Below the pieces are notes generated by a model. The model was not told where the DNA came from. It made no database searches and was given only the letters and a program-made list of their open reading frames with translations. Positions 33,837-45,479 of a DNA stretch of 64,000 nt are shown piece by piece. The stretch lies in the NCBI RefSeq assembly GCF_001659605.2, contig NC_035173.2:15927003-15991002 (forward strand), written 5' to 3'. The first letter of the stretch is position 1. Every line of letters begins with the position of its first letter. The position numbers and the translations under genes are program-made. This stretch comes from Manihot esculenta (Eukaryota; Streptophyta; Magnoliopsida; Malpighiales; Euphorbiaceae).

Positions 33837-36771
33837 ATCTTAAAAATTTATCTTTACACAAATGGAACCAAATGTTGTTACTGTCTCTATTTTTGCACTG
33901 CCTGCTTCCAATGACATTATCAATGTCTCTGCTTTTACAAATGGTGGGTCTCTTCTGCCTACTGTCCTCATATCTCAAAGATTGAGAATCAAGACCTATA
34001 CCTGCTGTTGATCCAAGTTGCATGAAATCTAGGTCTATTCTAATAAGGTATGTAGGTATATAATTATCGGTACTCTTTTTAACAATTTCTTTGATAACTA
34101 CTGTTCCTACAAGGAAGCCAAGGAAATATGAGATTCAATGAAATATGGGATTCAATGAAAAAATATGAGATTCAATGAATTTGAAATATACTGCTGAGGA
34201 TGTTGGCTATAAGAGCAAATCTTGTACAAAGAAAAAGTACACAAATCAAATAACATGTATGAAAATAAGAAATCTGATTTCAAACTCAAATTTAATAATT
34301 CCATCTTTAAAAGGAAAGGATATTGTTTTGTATGTGGTAAGCCGGGTCATGATGCACCCCAGTACAGGAAAAGAGTGATAAATAACAATCCTCCTAAAAC
34401 AAAAGTGAATTTAGTTGAAGGAGATGATATTATTACTGCGGTCATTTCTCAAACTTTTCTTGTAGCTAATGTGCAAGAATGGGTAGTAGACTCTAGTGCT
34501 ACTAGGCATATCTGTGCAAACAGAAATGCATTCAGCTCTTACACTACAGTGAAGGAAGGAGAAGAACATGTATTTGGGTGATTCTAGGACTGCAAGTGTC
34601 CTTGGTAAATGGAAAGTTTTTCTCAAACTCACATCTGGCAAGACCTTGGCACTTAATGAGGTATTTCATATACCTAATATGAGAGCTAATTTAATTTTTG
34701 TAGCTCTATTGGGAAAGGCTGGGATTAAGGTGTCTTTTGGGTCAGACAAAATTATACTGACAAAAAATGAAATTTTTATTAGAAAAGGTTATTGAAATCA
34801 GGGACTTTTTATTCTCAATATTTTTGCAATAACAAATGAAAATGCATCTCCTTGTTCTCTCTTGCTTGATTCTTTTGATTTATGGCATGCTAGATTAGGA
34901 CATGTTAGTGCTTCTTATATTAAAAAAATACAATATCTTGGTATAATATCTGGCACTAGTAATACATATTTAAATAAATGTGAGATTTGTGTAGAATCTA
35001 AGTCAACCAAAAAATCATATTCAACTACACATAGAGAATCTGAATTGCTTAATTTAATACACACAGACTTAGGAGATTTAAAACAAACCATTACTAGAGG
35101 TGGTAAAAAAATATTATGCAACTTTTATTGATGACTATTCTAGATATACTAAAGTATATTTGCTTAGAAACAAAGATGAAGCATTTGATATATTTCAATT
35201 GTATAAAGCTGGAGTGGAAAATCAATTAATTAGAAAAAAAATATAGATCAGATAGAGGTGGAGAATATATTTCTTAATGACTTTTGTGAAGAAAGAAGGA
35301 ATAGCTCGTGAATTTACTTTACCCTATTCACTAGAATTCAATGGAGTAGTGGAAAGAAAAATTTGAATATTAAAAGAAATGATGAATGCGTTATTAATAA
35401 GTTATTTTTCACCTAATAACCTTTAGGGGAAACTTTATTATCTGCTTGTCATCTACAAAATAGGATACCCTATAAGAAAACTGATAAAACACCCTATGAA
35501 CTTTGGAAAGGTTATACACCTAACTTAAAATATTTAAAAGTGTGGGGATGTCTTGCTAAAGCAATTCTTCCTGATCCTAAGAAATGAAAAATAGGTTCAA
35601 AAACTTTTGATTGCATGTTTATAAGTTATGCTGAAACCTATAAACTTAAATTTATAAGTTTGATGTAGCTTCTATACATAAACTTGTTTTAGTTTCCTGA
35701 GACAGAATTTCTTCTATTAAAGTATTAATTGCTTTGGGTTTTAAGCATAAACTTATTATTTATCAAATGGATGTTAAAAACAGTTTTAAATGGAGACTTG
35801 GAAGAAGAAATTTATATGGTTCAACCTAATGATTGTATTGTTTCTGGTCAAGAAAATAAAGTCCGCAAACTTCTTAGATCATTATATGGTTTAAAACAAG
35901 CTCCAAAACAGTGCCATGAGAAATTTGATCAAGTTTTGTTGAGTGATGACTTTATCTCTGTTGAAGTTGATAAGTGTGTATATACAAAATGTATAAATGA
36001 TTGATAAGTGTGTATGTACAAAACGTATAAATGATGAATCTGTGATTATTTGTTTATATGCATTTACTTTTGGTACAAATTATGATATAGTTGTAAATCA
36101 AAAACTTTCATTGCCTCTAAATTTGATATGAAAGATGTAGGAGAGGCAAATGTGATTTTGCGAGTTAGAATCATAAGGAAAAATGATAGTCCAATGCTAT
36201 CACAAGAGCATTATGTTGAGAAGATTCTAAGGAAGTTTGGACATTTCAATGTCAAACCAGTAAATATCCCTTATGATCCTAACTGTCGATTAAAGAAAAT
36301 TAGAGTCTAAATATGCATAGATCGTTAGGAGTCTGTTGCATTTAGTGAATTTTTTATCAACACCATCTATATCAATGCGTTGTGATTGTCAAGCGGCAAT
36401 AGCCATTGCAAAGAATAAAACTTTTAATGGTAAGAATAAACATATTCGTCTGAGACATAATGTTGTTAAGCAGCTGCTGAAAGATGGAACTATTTTCATT
36501 GATTATGTGAAGTCAAAAGTGAATTTGGCCAATTCTCTGACTAAATCTTTAGAGAGAAAAATAATAGATGAAACATCGAGAGGAATGGGACTTGAGCCAA
36601 TTTGAAATTAACAATGATGGAAACCCAACATTTGTGATTGGAGATCCCATGAAAAAGGTTCATATGGGTAATAACAAGTCACATGTTAGTTTTGATAGCA
36701 CTATTTATTGTTGTCCCTTTCCATGGTGTGAGAAGTGCTAGACTGCATTAATAAGAGGATGAGATGAAAAC
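33837..36771 (+). pseudogene. Copia gag-pol remnants (zinc knuckle, protease, integrase, RT, RNase H)
   Basis: Frame-shifted pieces on the plus strand. The zinc knuckle is CFVCGKPGHDAPQY (about 34325). Protease reads WVVDSSATRHIC, with D-S-S instead of D-S-G. Next come the GAG-pre-integrase segment (LWHARLGHVS), integrase scraps, and RT (NGDLEEEIYMVQP, LRSLYGLKQAPKQ). RNase H follows (CDCQAAIAIAKNKTF, LANSLTKSLE) with a stop at 36603-36605. The RT motif that should read Y-V-D-D is shortened to LYAFTFGTN near 36055-36080, so both catalytic Asp are deleted. Nothing can be made from this copy. Confidence 0.85.
35967..36036 (+). repeat. 35-bp tandem duplication in the copia RT remnant
   Basis: The phrase GATAAGTGTGTATATACAAA and its continuation to AAATGAT occur twice back to back with two substitutions. 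It lies just before the place where the catalytic YVDD residues have been lost. Confidence 0.85.
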
Positions 36772-39105
36772 TGTAACATCCCAGAAAAAATAAATAAATA
36801 AATAAAATAAAATAAATAAATAATTAAATAAGAAAAAAAAAGAAGAAGAAAGAAAGAAAAAAAAAAGATAAATTAAATTTTAATTTAAGGACAAGTGGCA
36901 ATTTGCTAGCCACTTAACAAAAAAAGAAAAGAAAAGAAAAGAAGAAAGGAGAAAAGACTAGAAGAGGAAGGGAATTCATATTTCCCATTCATTTTCTTCT
37001 CCTTCCCGTGAACATGCATAAACCCCACTTCTCCATCTTTTCTCTTCTACACTAAATTGCTTCAAAATTTCACCTCCAATCAATTACCCATCTTCTCCGA
37101 ACACCTTTCCAAAGTAGAATTTGAAGAAAAGAAGAGAAAATCAAAGAGAAAATTCAAGGTTGAGGGAGAGTGAATAGTAACCAAGGGTTGGAAAATTTAA
37201 AGGTATGTTAGGGGTTTTGATATAGGAATGTTTATTATCATTTTTATGTGAATATGTATGAGGAATATTGTATTAATATGATTTATTTACTTTTTTTTTT
37301 AAAGAAGAAGTGGAAAGGAAGAGTGAAAGTTCCAAAGGGAAAGAAAAGAAAGAGTAGAGAACTAAAGCTTGTGGAAGATTTTGGAAAGTTAAGGTTTGTG
37401 CTCAACTTTGTTTGAATACATTTAAGAATTTGTTAATTATGTTCTATTTGAAAATTTTACTACCCTAGTAGAAATAGACCAAGTGAATAATAGTTTAATT
37501 ATATTTGTATAATCAAAGTTTGAGAAATAATAGATTTAATAGATAGAAAAGTTTAAAATTAATATGTAATTTAACCAAAATTTAAGTTATAGATCTCATG
37601 AAATGACTCTATTTTCTTTGATAGAAATATAATTTGGTTAGATATAGTGCCAATAAAAAATATTAATAGACTAAAAAAAAAGAAAAGAAAAAAAAGAGAG
37701 ATATTAGATTAGATAAAAAAAAGTAAATAGAAATTAAAGGAATAAGAAAAGGGAGATACGGTGTAAATCTGATGTTTAACAATAATAATAATAATATAAG
37801 ATAAAAAAAATAGAAATTCAAAGAAAAAGAAAATTGAAATAAGTATATTGTGATAAGTAGAAAAATATATATATATATCTTATATTAGAAAAAAAATAAT
37901 TAAAAAGAATAACAGTTAATTAATTAAGGATGAAATTATGAATTTGTAATTTATGTAGTTGAATTACATTAATAGATTTACATGATATGAAAATGTTTAA
38001 AAGCACAGTTGTAATATGATAAAGTATTATAAATTGAATAATTGGAAAGTTATACCGTATTGAAAGTTTTTATTTATTTAAAGTCTGGCTCTAGTAAGTT
38101 TGGTGGGAATTGTTAGTTAGTTTAAGGGTGTGGCATGCCATATACAGATCTTGCAGTACTGCACTACAGTTATACTGATTTTTAGGATACAATGAGGTAC
38201 CCTACAGTTATAGACTCAGCTTTTGAGCCATACAGTTATTTGGCACTTTGTACCCTACTGTTACAGTTTCCTTATCTGACTTAACAGTCCCATTTAAATT
38301 TATAGGGGCCAAAAGAAATATATAAAAATAATAATAATAAATAATAAAAGTATTAAGAGAAAATAAAACTTTTTACATGATGAAGAAAAAGAAAAAGACT
38401 ATGAAATGAAAATATGTATATATGCGAAATAATAATATGATTTAGTTGTATTTCAAATTATTTGCTATATAGTTTATTGTTATTGGTTTAATTTACTGTG
38501 GTTAAATGAATTTTGATTTAAATGTTTTATTTATAAAAAAAAAAAGGTTGAGCACCACTAAGCAATTTGCTTAGCGCGTAGGAATTTATTTATTTTTCCT
38601 CGCGCAGGTTGTAGACCCAAGTAGCAGTAGATCAAGATCTGCATCAACCCAGCCAGAGTTACATCATTATTTATCTTGGGTATATTTTGTAAATTTTATA
38701 TAAAGTTGATTTTGGAAATTTGGCATGTACATAAAGTTTTAGAGATAAAGTGGTTTATGATTAGAATTAGATATATTGGAATATTTTTAACTTTGGTGTA
38801 AATATTGGTTATTAGTAAAAGTTTTTGTGTTGAGATTAATGGGATGGTTTATGAAGTGTTTGATCTGAATTGAAATTGTTTTAATGTTAAAAGAAGTTTG
38901 GGGGTTGAGGTTGAAGGTTATAGAAGTGTGGTATTACTATTCACAGGTGGAATTAAGCTCATATTTCAGGGAAAACTCTGCCGGATTTTTAGTAAAAAAA
39001 AAAAGTCATGAATTACATGATATAAATTAAAGAAAAAATAAGAGAACTGTTAAAATGTGATATCTCCAACTCGGTTAATTAAATGACCGGGTAGGGGGTG
39101 TTACA
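36772..39105 (+). repeat. 5' LTR of the gypsy element
   Basis: 2334 bp, matching 47821-50073 almost base for base. It holds about 65 bp (38880-38945) that the 3' copy lacks. It contains several A/G-rich microsatellite-like runs near 36785-36945. Confidence 0.95.
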
Positions 39106-39110
39106 TTTAG

Positions 39111-39122
39111 TGGTATCAGAGC
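39111..39122 (+). promoter_or_regulatory. Primer-binding site of the gypsy element (initiator tRNA-Met)
   Basis: TGGTATCAGAGC, five bases after the LTR end, is complementary to the 3' end of plant initiator tRNA-Met. It would prime reverse transcription. Confidence 0.92.
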
Positions 39123-39213
39123 AGGTTTAGTCGACTCTAGGTAGTATGTGGGTAAATAGTTAGGTATAGGAATATGTACATGCCATATATATTAAAGATA
39201 TGATGTAACCCTG

Positions 39214-41010
39214 ATGCAGATCTATTTTATGAATTTCAATGTTATAGGATATGTACATGCCATATATATTAAAGTTCTCTCTGTTCTTCAGAGAAAACTT
39301 CAAGTCGGAGAAGAGGTAGAAAGTCATGTACCGGCTGAGGCCACTGGCCATTTACCGCCACAGGCTCCTCCTGGTGCTAGAAGGCTAGAGCAGGAGGTCT
39401 TATTGCAGCAATTAACAGAGATTTTCAGGCAGGTGGCCGGAGTAGCTCAGCCCAGTGGCGGAGCCAGGAGCCTCCCTTTGGTAGGGCACCATCGGCTGCA
39501 ACTGCACTGCTGCGGCACCTTCATCCCCCTTCAAAGCATTTTTCGGTCGCCGGTACGGCACGTGCCCCCCCTTGCCGTACCCTCCCTCCGCCCCTGGCTC
39601 AGCCAGTTATAGTTCCACCACCGGCTCTTGCACCAGCACCAGCCAGGCCGTCTATTGATAAACTGAGAAAGTATGGTGCTACAGAATTTAAAGGACGAAA
39701 GGAAGATGATACATCTGCAGCAGAATATTGGTTGCAAAGTACAGATAGGGTGCTTCAACAACTACAATGTTCCCCAGAAGATAGTCTCGTATGTGCAATG
39801 TCACTACTGAAAGAAGAAGCCTACCAATGGTGGGACACTGTGGCACAGACAGTGCAACCAATACAGAGGACATGGGAGTTCTTCTTGAATGAGTTCAGAA
39901 AGAGATATGTAGGTGACATATATATGGAGGAGAGAAAAAGGGCGTTTATCTATTTAAGGCAGGGACGGATGACAATAGCTGAGTATGAAAGGGAGTTTAT
40001 TAGATTGAGCAGATATGCCAGGGAGATGATTCCTACAGAGGAAGCAAAATGTAAAAGATTTGAGCAAGGGTTAAACACTGAAATCAAGATGCTTCTAGTT
40101 GCTCTTCAGATCAGAGATTTTTCAGCACTGGTGAATGCAGCTTTAAATGTAGAGAAAGTGAGGGAAGAATACCAGAGTAGAAGACAGAGGAGTCAGACTC
40201 ACAGTCAGAGTCAGAGTCAAGGGCAGATGATAGCTTCACAGGGCTCTAGTAAGAGACAGAAAAGTTTTCAACCTACTAGATCAAGCCAGTCTCAAAGGCA
40301 AGGCCAAAAAGCAGCTCAGAGCTTAGCAAGTGGATCTATTCAACAGACTGCTTCTGTGGCCAGTTCAGGAGGCTCAGGAAGAAGTCTTCCATCAGAGTGC
40401 AACCACTGCAGAAGGAGACATACTGGTACTTGCAGATTATTGACAGGAGCTTGTTTCATATGTGGCTCTATGGATCACATTATGAGGGATTGTCCTAAGA
40501 AACATACAGCCTCAGCACCAACAACAGAAAGAACTACACCAGTAACTCAGAAGACCAGAAGCAAAGGTAGAAGTGAGCCGACAGGTACCTCTAGTCAAAG
40601 AGTGTCAGAAACTGTGGATAGACCAGAATCTAGAGCACCTGCTAGAGCCTATGCCATCAAAGCTAGAGAGGATCAGGATTCCCCAGATGTCATCATGGGT
40701 ATATTTTCTATCTTTGGCCGGTCTGTTCATGCTTTAATAGATCCTGGTTCTACACACTCTTATATTTGCGTACCTATCACAAATAAAAAAAAGAACTACA
40801 AGCAGAAATACTAGACCAGGATATAGTAGTAACTAATCCTCTTGGCCACAGTGTAGTTGTCAGTAAAGTATTTAAAGATTGCCCCATCTTGATTCACGGT
40901 CACATTTTTCATGGAGATTTGATTGAACTACCTTTTTGGGAGTTTGATGTGATTCTAGGAATAGATTGGTTATTTAGACACCAAGTTATAGTTGATTGTA
41001 GAAAGAAGAG
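39214..41010 (+). pseudogene. Gypsy gag and protease, frameshifted
   Basis: The N-terminal gag (QQLTEIFRQVAGVAQPSGG) is in one frame. Near 39450-39470 the coding sense moves to the frame that runs on to 40814. That frame carries the retrotransposon gag domain (AYQWWDTVAQTV; FFLNEFRKRYVGD; MTIAEYEREFIRLSRYAREM), a Gln/Ser-rich linker, the knuckle CFICGSMDHIMRDC (about 40453-40494) and the start of protease (LIDPGSTHSYI). A run of eight A at about 40786-40793 causes another frameshift and a stop at 40812-40814. Protease sequence then continues in another frame to IDWLFRHQVIVDC, where the solo LTR at 41011 interrupts. The protein would form the capsid and cleave the polyprotein. Confidence 0.9.
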
Positions 41011-42514
41011 TGATCAAGCATAATTTAGCCACATTTTTATGATCTTTATTATTGTTTATTTACACATTATTTAGCTTAATTTATGGTTTTTTCCTTGTTT
41101 TTACAGAAAAGGAAGAAATTGAAAAAATGGAGAAAAAGTGCAGAAAATGACAGAAAAGTGATTGGGTCAGTGATTTGCCCAAATCACTGCCCAAATCAAG
41201 CTGAAGTAGAAACCTGGAGGCAACAGGCAGAAGTGATTGGGTCAGTGATTTGCCCAAATCACTCGTAGAAACTGGTCAAATCACTCGTAGAGACAGAGAC
41301 AGAAACTGGACTGAATCCCATAGAACGATTTGCCCAGATTGGGCAAGTGATTTGCCCAAATCACTCGCAGAAACTGCCCAAATCACCTTGACAGCAGAAT
41401 TTACAGCAGAGGCGGGAAAAGAGCAGAAAATCTAAATTCAAAGAAAAGAAGTCCAAATCCACTTCAAACACCACAAGATCAGTCCCAAGAGCCACGCCCT
41501 TCACTTGGAGAGTTCCATTCCCAATCAAATACAAAATCCAAGGAGGAATCAAAGACTACAAAGAAGACCAAATCAAATTGAGATTCCAAAACCCTAATCA
41601 AATTGAAATTGGGATTCTCCAGCTATATAAGGGCAGCATCCAAACCAGCATAGCATCATCTCATCTTCAGCAATACTGCAGAAAATTACAGCAGCTTTCT
41701 TCCTTTCTTTTCTTTTCTTTCTTTTGAGATTTTGTCCACCATGAGTGGCTAAATTTCATCCTTTTCTAGTTGAAGTTGGTGAATTTCAGATTTTGTGATG
41801 AATTGGGAGATTTAAATCTCCATTGTTAAACTTCTATTTATTCTCAATATTTATGCAATTTGAGCTTTCCATAATTATTACTTTGCTTTTAGAATCAATA
41901 AGGGCCCATTGCTTTTAAATTGCTTAAGTAATATTGTTTGAATGATTTAGGTCCGTAATTGCTTAGGTTGTTCAAATACACATTTAATCAAATTGCATAA
42001 TCTAAACTTGACCACGCGGTTGGCAAGGATAGAATTGGGTTTCTCTAAGTCTTAATGCAGTCAACAGTTGTTCGATGCCAAAGGCCCCAAGGACGTTCCT
42101 TGGCAACTTGTTAACTAGTGTTTGATTAGCGAACGTTTCCTAATCAAACTAGAACTAAGGAGGAATTTGGATTGTGAGAAGCGTCTTCCACATCCTAAAC
42201 TAATTTGTTGAGATAAATAGGAGTATTAAAGAATCAATGATCAATTCTAAACAATCTGAAATAAGATCCATACTTCAACTAGAAGCGTTTCTCTTATTGA
42301 AATTTCTCATCTATTTAAGTTATTGCTTTCGTTTGCCATTTAATCAAAACAAAACCCACCTCTTTTATTTACTTGTTATTTACTTTACCTAGTCATTATT
42401 AGGAAAATCTTTGGTGTCAATTCCCTGTGGTTCGACCCTATTGCCACTATCTACAAATTTATTTTGTTGGTTGATAATAGGTTTATTTTTGACGGTTTCG
42501 ACAACCGCTTATCA
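41011..42514 (+). mobile_element. Solo LTR, family A copy 2 (1504 bp)
   Basis: It starts TGATCAAGC and ends CGCTTATCA, flanked by AAGAG on both sides (41006-41010 and 42515-42519). It lies between the protease and RT of the gypsy element. Excluding it and one repeat leaves the gypsy frame continuous. It is related in blocks to the LTR at 12039-13762. It has no coding capacity of its own. Confidence 0.95.
41169..41365. repeat. Three identical 20-bp hairpin motifs in solo LTR A
   Basis: AGTGATTTGCCCAAATCACT occurs at 41169-41188, 41244-41263 and 41346-41365. Each has 8-bp perfect arms and a GCCC loop. Half-copies (CAAATCACTCG) lie between them. Confidence 0.9.
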
Positions 42515-43201
42515 AAGAGAATCACGCTAAAGACACCGGATGGTGAAGAAGTAGTAGTTGTGGGTGAGAGATCAGATTTTCTCTCCAATGTTATTTCTGC
42601 TACTGCAGCCAGAAGAATGATAAGAAAGGGTTGTGAGGCATACTTAGCCTGTGTTTTGGAGGCTAAGAAGGAGAAACCTACTGTTTGTGACTTCTCTGAT
42701 GTCTTTCCAGATGAATTACCAGGATTACCTCCAGAAAGAGAAGTAGAATTTGCCATAGATGTTGTACCAGGCACTACACCCATATCAATTGCTCCTTATA
42801 GGATGGCTCCCACAGAATTAAAAGAATTAAAAGTGCAGCTACAAGAATTACTCGATAAGGGTTTCATACGCCTCAGTATCTCTCATTGGGGTGCACCAGT
42901 GCTATTTGTTAAGAAGAAGGATGGTTCGCTGCGATTGTGCGTGGATTACAGACAACTCAACAAGGTGACTGTCAAAAATAAATATCCACTACCCCGTATA
43001 GATGATTTGTTTGATCAGTTAAAAGGAGCGGGTGATTTTTCTAAAATTGACCTAAGATCAGGTTATTATCAGCTCAGAGTAAAGGATGCAGATATTCCAA
43101 AGACTGCGTTTAGGACCCGATATGGGCATTATGAATTCCTTGTTATGCCATTCGGTTTGACTAATGCTCCAGCTGCATTTATGGACTTGATGAATCGTAT
43201 C
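42515..43201 (+). pseudogene. Gypsy RT, first half
   Basis: It carries [55 protein letters not shown] and [16 protein letters not shown], the fingers and palm start of a chromovirus RT. The frame is clean from 42515 to the insertion of the second solo LTR at 43202. The catalytic Asp pair lies on the other side, at about 45516-45540. Confidence 0.93.
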
Positions 43202-43829
43202 TGTAACGCCCCGGAAATCCGGACCGCTATCGGCGCTAGGATCCGGGTCGACTTAAGGCCGCCGGGACCCGTAGCAAGCCTAACATATAACCTGTAAACC
43301 TGTATAATCCCATACATGATCAACAACATGCATAAAAATTAAAACTTTTCTTCATACATACTGTCATTGACTAACTCAACCTGTGCATACTCTGGTCATA
43401 TACATAACATAGTCCCTCTATGGGATCTCATCAAGCCTTAAAGGCAAAACAACCTGTGTTGAGTTAGTTTACATAAACATCATAACATAAGATCATGTAT
43501 ATACAAAAGGGATTAACAATATATTATGGTCAAGCACAACTCTATCCTCAATAACCTCATTACATAACATCCTGAATATTTTTACATTTCATCATAATAC
43601 AATTGTCATGTCCACAAACTAACTATTACATACATATGATTTTTTCTCGTCTTGCCTTCTCTATCTATCCCGTACCTGCAAACTTGGGGGTTAGGGGAGA
43701 GGGGTGAGCTAGATGCCCAGTGAGTAGAACTATAAAAAAAGAATATTTAAAACATGCTATCATGAAATGCGTCACTGCACAAATAAATCACACCACGGAT
43801 GGACTGATTCAAAAATCCCTCAACTCCAT

Positions 43830-43985
43830 GCCCGGCCCTATTATGGGCACCACAGGACTTCGTATTGCCCGGCCCTATTATGGGCACCACAGGACTTCGT
43901 ACTCGGAGTTATTGCCCGGCCCTATTATGGGCACCACAGGTCTTCATATTGCCCGGCCCTATTATGGGCACCACAGGACTTCGTA
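43830..43985. repeat. Four-copy tandem repeat in solo LTR B2
   Basis: GCCCGGCCCTATTATGGGCA followed by CCACAGGACTTCGTA starts at 43830, 43867, 43914 and 43951. Three periods are 37 bp; one is 47 bp because of a 10-bp linker. The CCC..GGG halves can pair into hairpins. Confidence 0.92.
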
Positions 43986-44359
43986 TATAGAAGGCTAATG
44001 AATCATCCTAATGTCCATCCACTATCATCTATCACAACAATACAATGCGGCATAGTCGTGAATTCTAATGCAAACAACCTATAATATGATCATGATGCAT
44101 GAAGCATGATAAAAGCATTTCATTTCTTAATTTAAAAGGTTAAGCTTAGTTCCACTCACCTCTGGCTGACTCTGACAAACTCTGTAGCAGTTGGCTCACT
44201 GCTGGGGTCCTTGGTTCCTCGGGTCCGAACCTACACAGGTGGACTCCAATGAGGGACCAAACATACATAAACATAACTCTAATATATTCCCTAAAAACCC
44301 CCTAAAACATCCTGAAAATATCACATAGAGATATGCATGGGGTGGCTGAACAGGGCACT

Positions 44360-45300
44360 TTCGGCGGCCGAAAGTCCTGGACAGAGACGAAACTCAGGTA
44401 GGTTCGGCGGCACCTTCGGTGGCCGAAAGTCCTGGACAGAGACGAAACTCAGGTAGGTTCGGCGGCACCTTCGGCGGCCGAAAGTCCCAGACAGAGACGA
44501 AAGTCTCTTTTCGGGGGCAACTTCGGCAGCCGAAAGGCCTGCCTCCCCAGCCATGTTCGGCGGCCGAAAGTGCCTTCGGCTGCCGAACCTGGTTTTTGCC
44601 AAAGGGCAGAAACTTGGCTCCTTTGTGCATTTTCGCCTCCAAACTCACCAATCATGCATATATCTCAACCAAAACATGCATACAAGTTCCTAGGGGCCTC
44701 AAAACATCAAATACCCCAACTACAACACTTCAAGCATACTCAAACATGTCACATTGTTCATAAATCACATAAAACCTAACATTTGCTTAAAAACTCATAC
44801 AACCCTATACATGCCATTCTACCCCATAAAATCACTTAAAACTTACTTAAAACACATGAGGAGCTTAAGATCGGCTCTTACCTCTTGGAGATCGAGAGGG
44901 AGACGACCTAAACTTGGAGATCCACGAAAATGAGCTCCTGAGTTCCCAAAGCTCCAAAACTTGGTTTAAAAGCTCAAAACCTTCAATGCAAGCTTAAAAC
45001 TCAAGAAAAATGGTAGAGATTTGGAGGAAGAACACAAGAGTTGAAAAAGGAAGGTCGGAAGCTTGCTGTGGCCAGAAATGGGAGAAAGCTCGCCCATTTC
45101 GGCTAAGTGCCCCATTTATAGGTGGCTGGCCAGGCCACGTTCGGGGGCCGAATGTGCCTCCGCATCCATGCAATATTCGGCGGCCGAACTTGACTTTCGG
45201 CGGCCGAACCTGAACTTCCCTAACTCATGCTTTCAGGGGCCTAACGTGCCTCCAAAACGCATGCATGTTCGGCGGCCGAACTTGACTTTCGGCGGCCGAA
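44360..45300. repeat. Clustered 13-bp palindromes (TTCGGCGGCCGAA) in solo LTR B2
   Basis: Exact copies start at 44360, 44470, 44556, 45176, 45196, 45268 and 45288, with several one-base variants between. A 55-bp tandem duplication (period positions 44368, 44423, 44478) spreads the first ones. The last four form two pairs, each spaced 20 bp. Copy 1 of the family (7357-9484) has only degenerate versions. Confidence 0.9.
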
Positions 45301-45479
45301 CCTGGGTTTTCCTCCAATGCTATTTTCATGCAAAAGCTCATTTAGTTTCATACTTTAAAACATTAAAATTCATGAAAACATTTTATAAAACATGTCTTTA
45401 CCCTTTCTAGAAGTTCCCGACATCCGAAATTCCACCGGACGGTAGGAATTCCGATACCGGAGTCTAGCCGGGTATTACA

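Larger units (their letters stand above)
43202..45479 (-). mobile_element. Solo LTR, family B copy 2 (2278 bp), inverted
   Basis: On the plus strand it starts TGTAACGCCCC and ends GGGTATTACA, flanked by GTATC (43197-43201 and 45480-45484). It is the reverse complement of the family seen at 7357-9484. A minus-strand TATAAAT at 45114-45120 matches the TATA box of copy 1. It splits the gypsy RT between the NAPAAF motif and the catalytic IDD motif. Confidence 0.95.

Noticed and set aside
39111..39128. tRNA-like match TGGTATCAGAGC
   Set aside because: It is the retroelement primer-binding site next to the LTR; no cloverleaf surrounds it.
44419..44763. Open frames in solo LTR B2
   Set aside because: They arise from repeated palindromes and the 55-bp duplication within an LTR; no protein domain.
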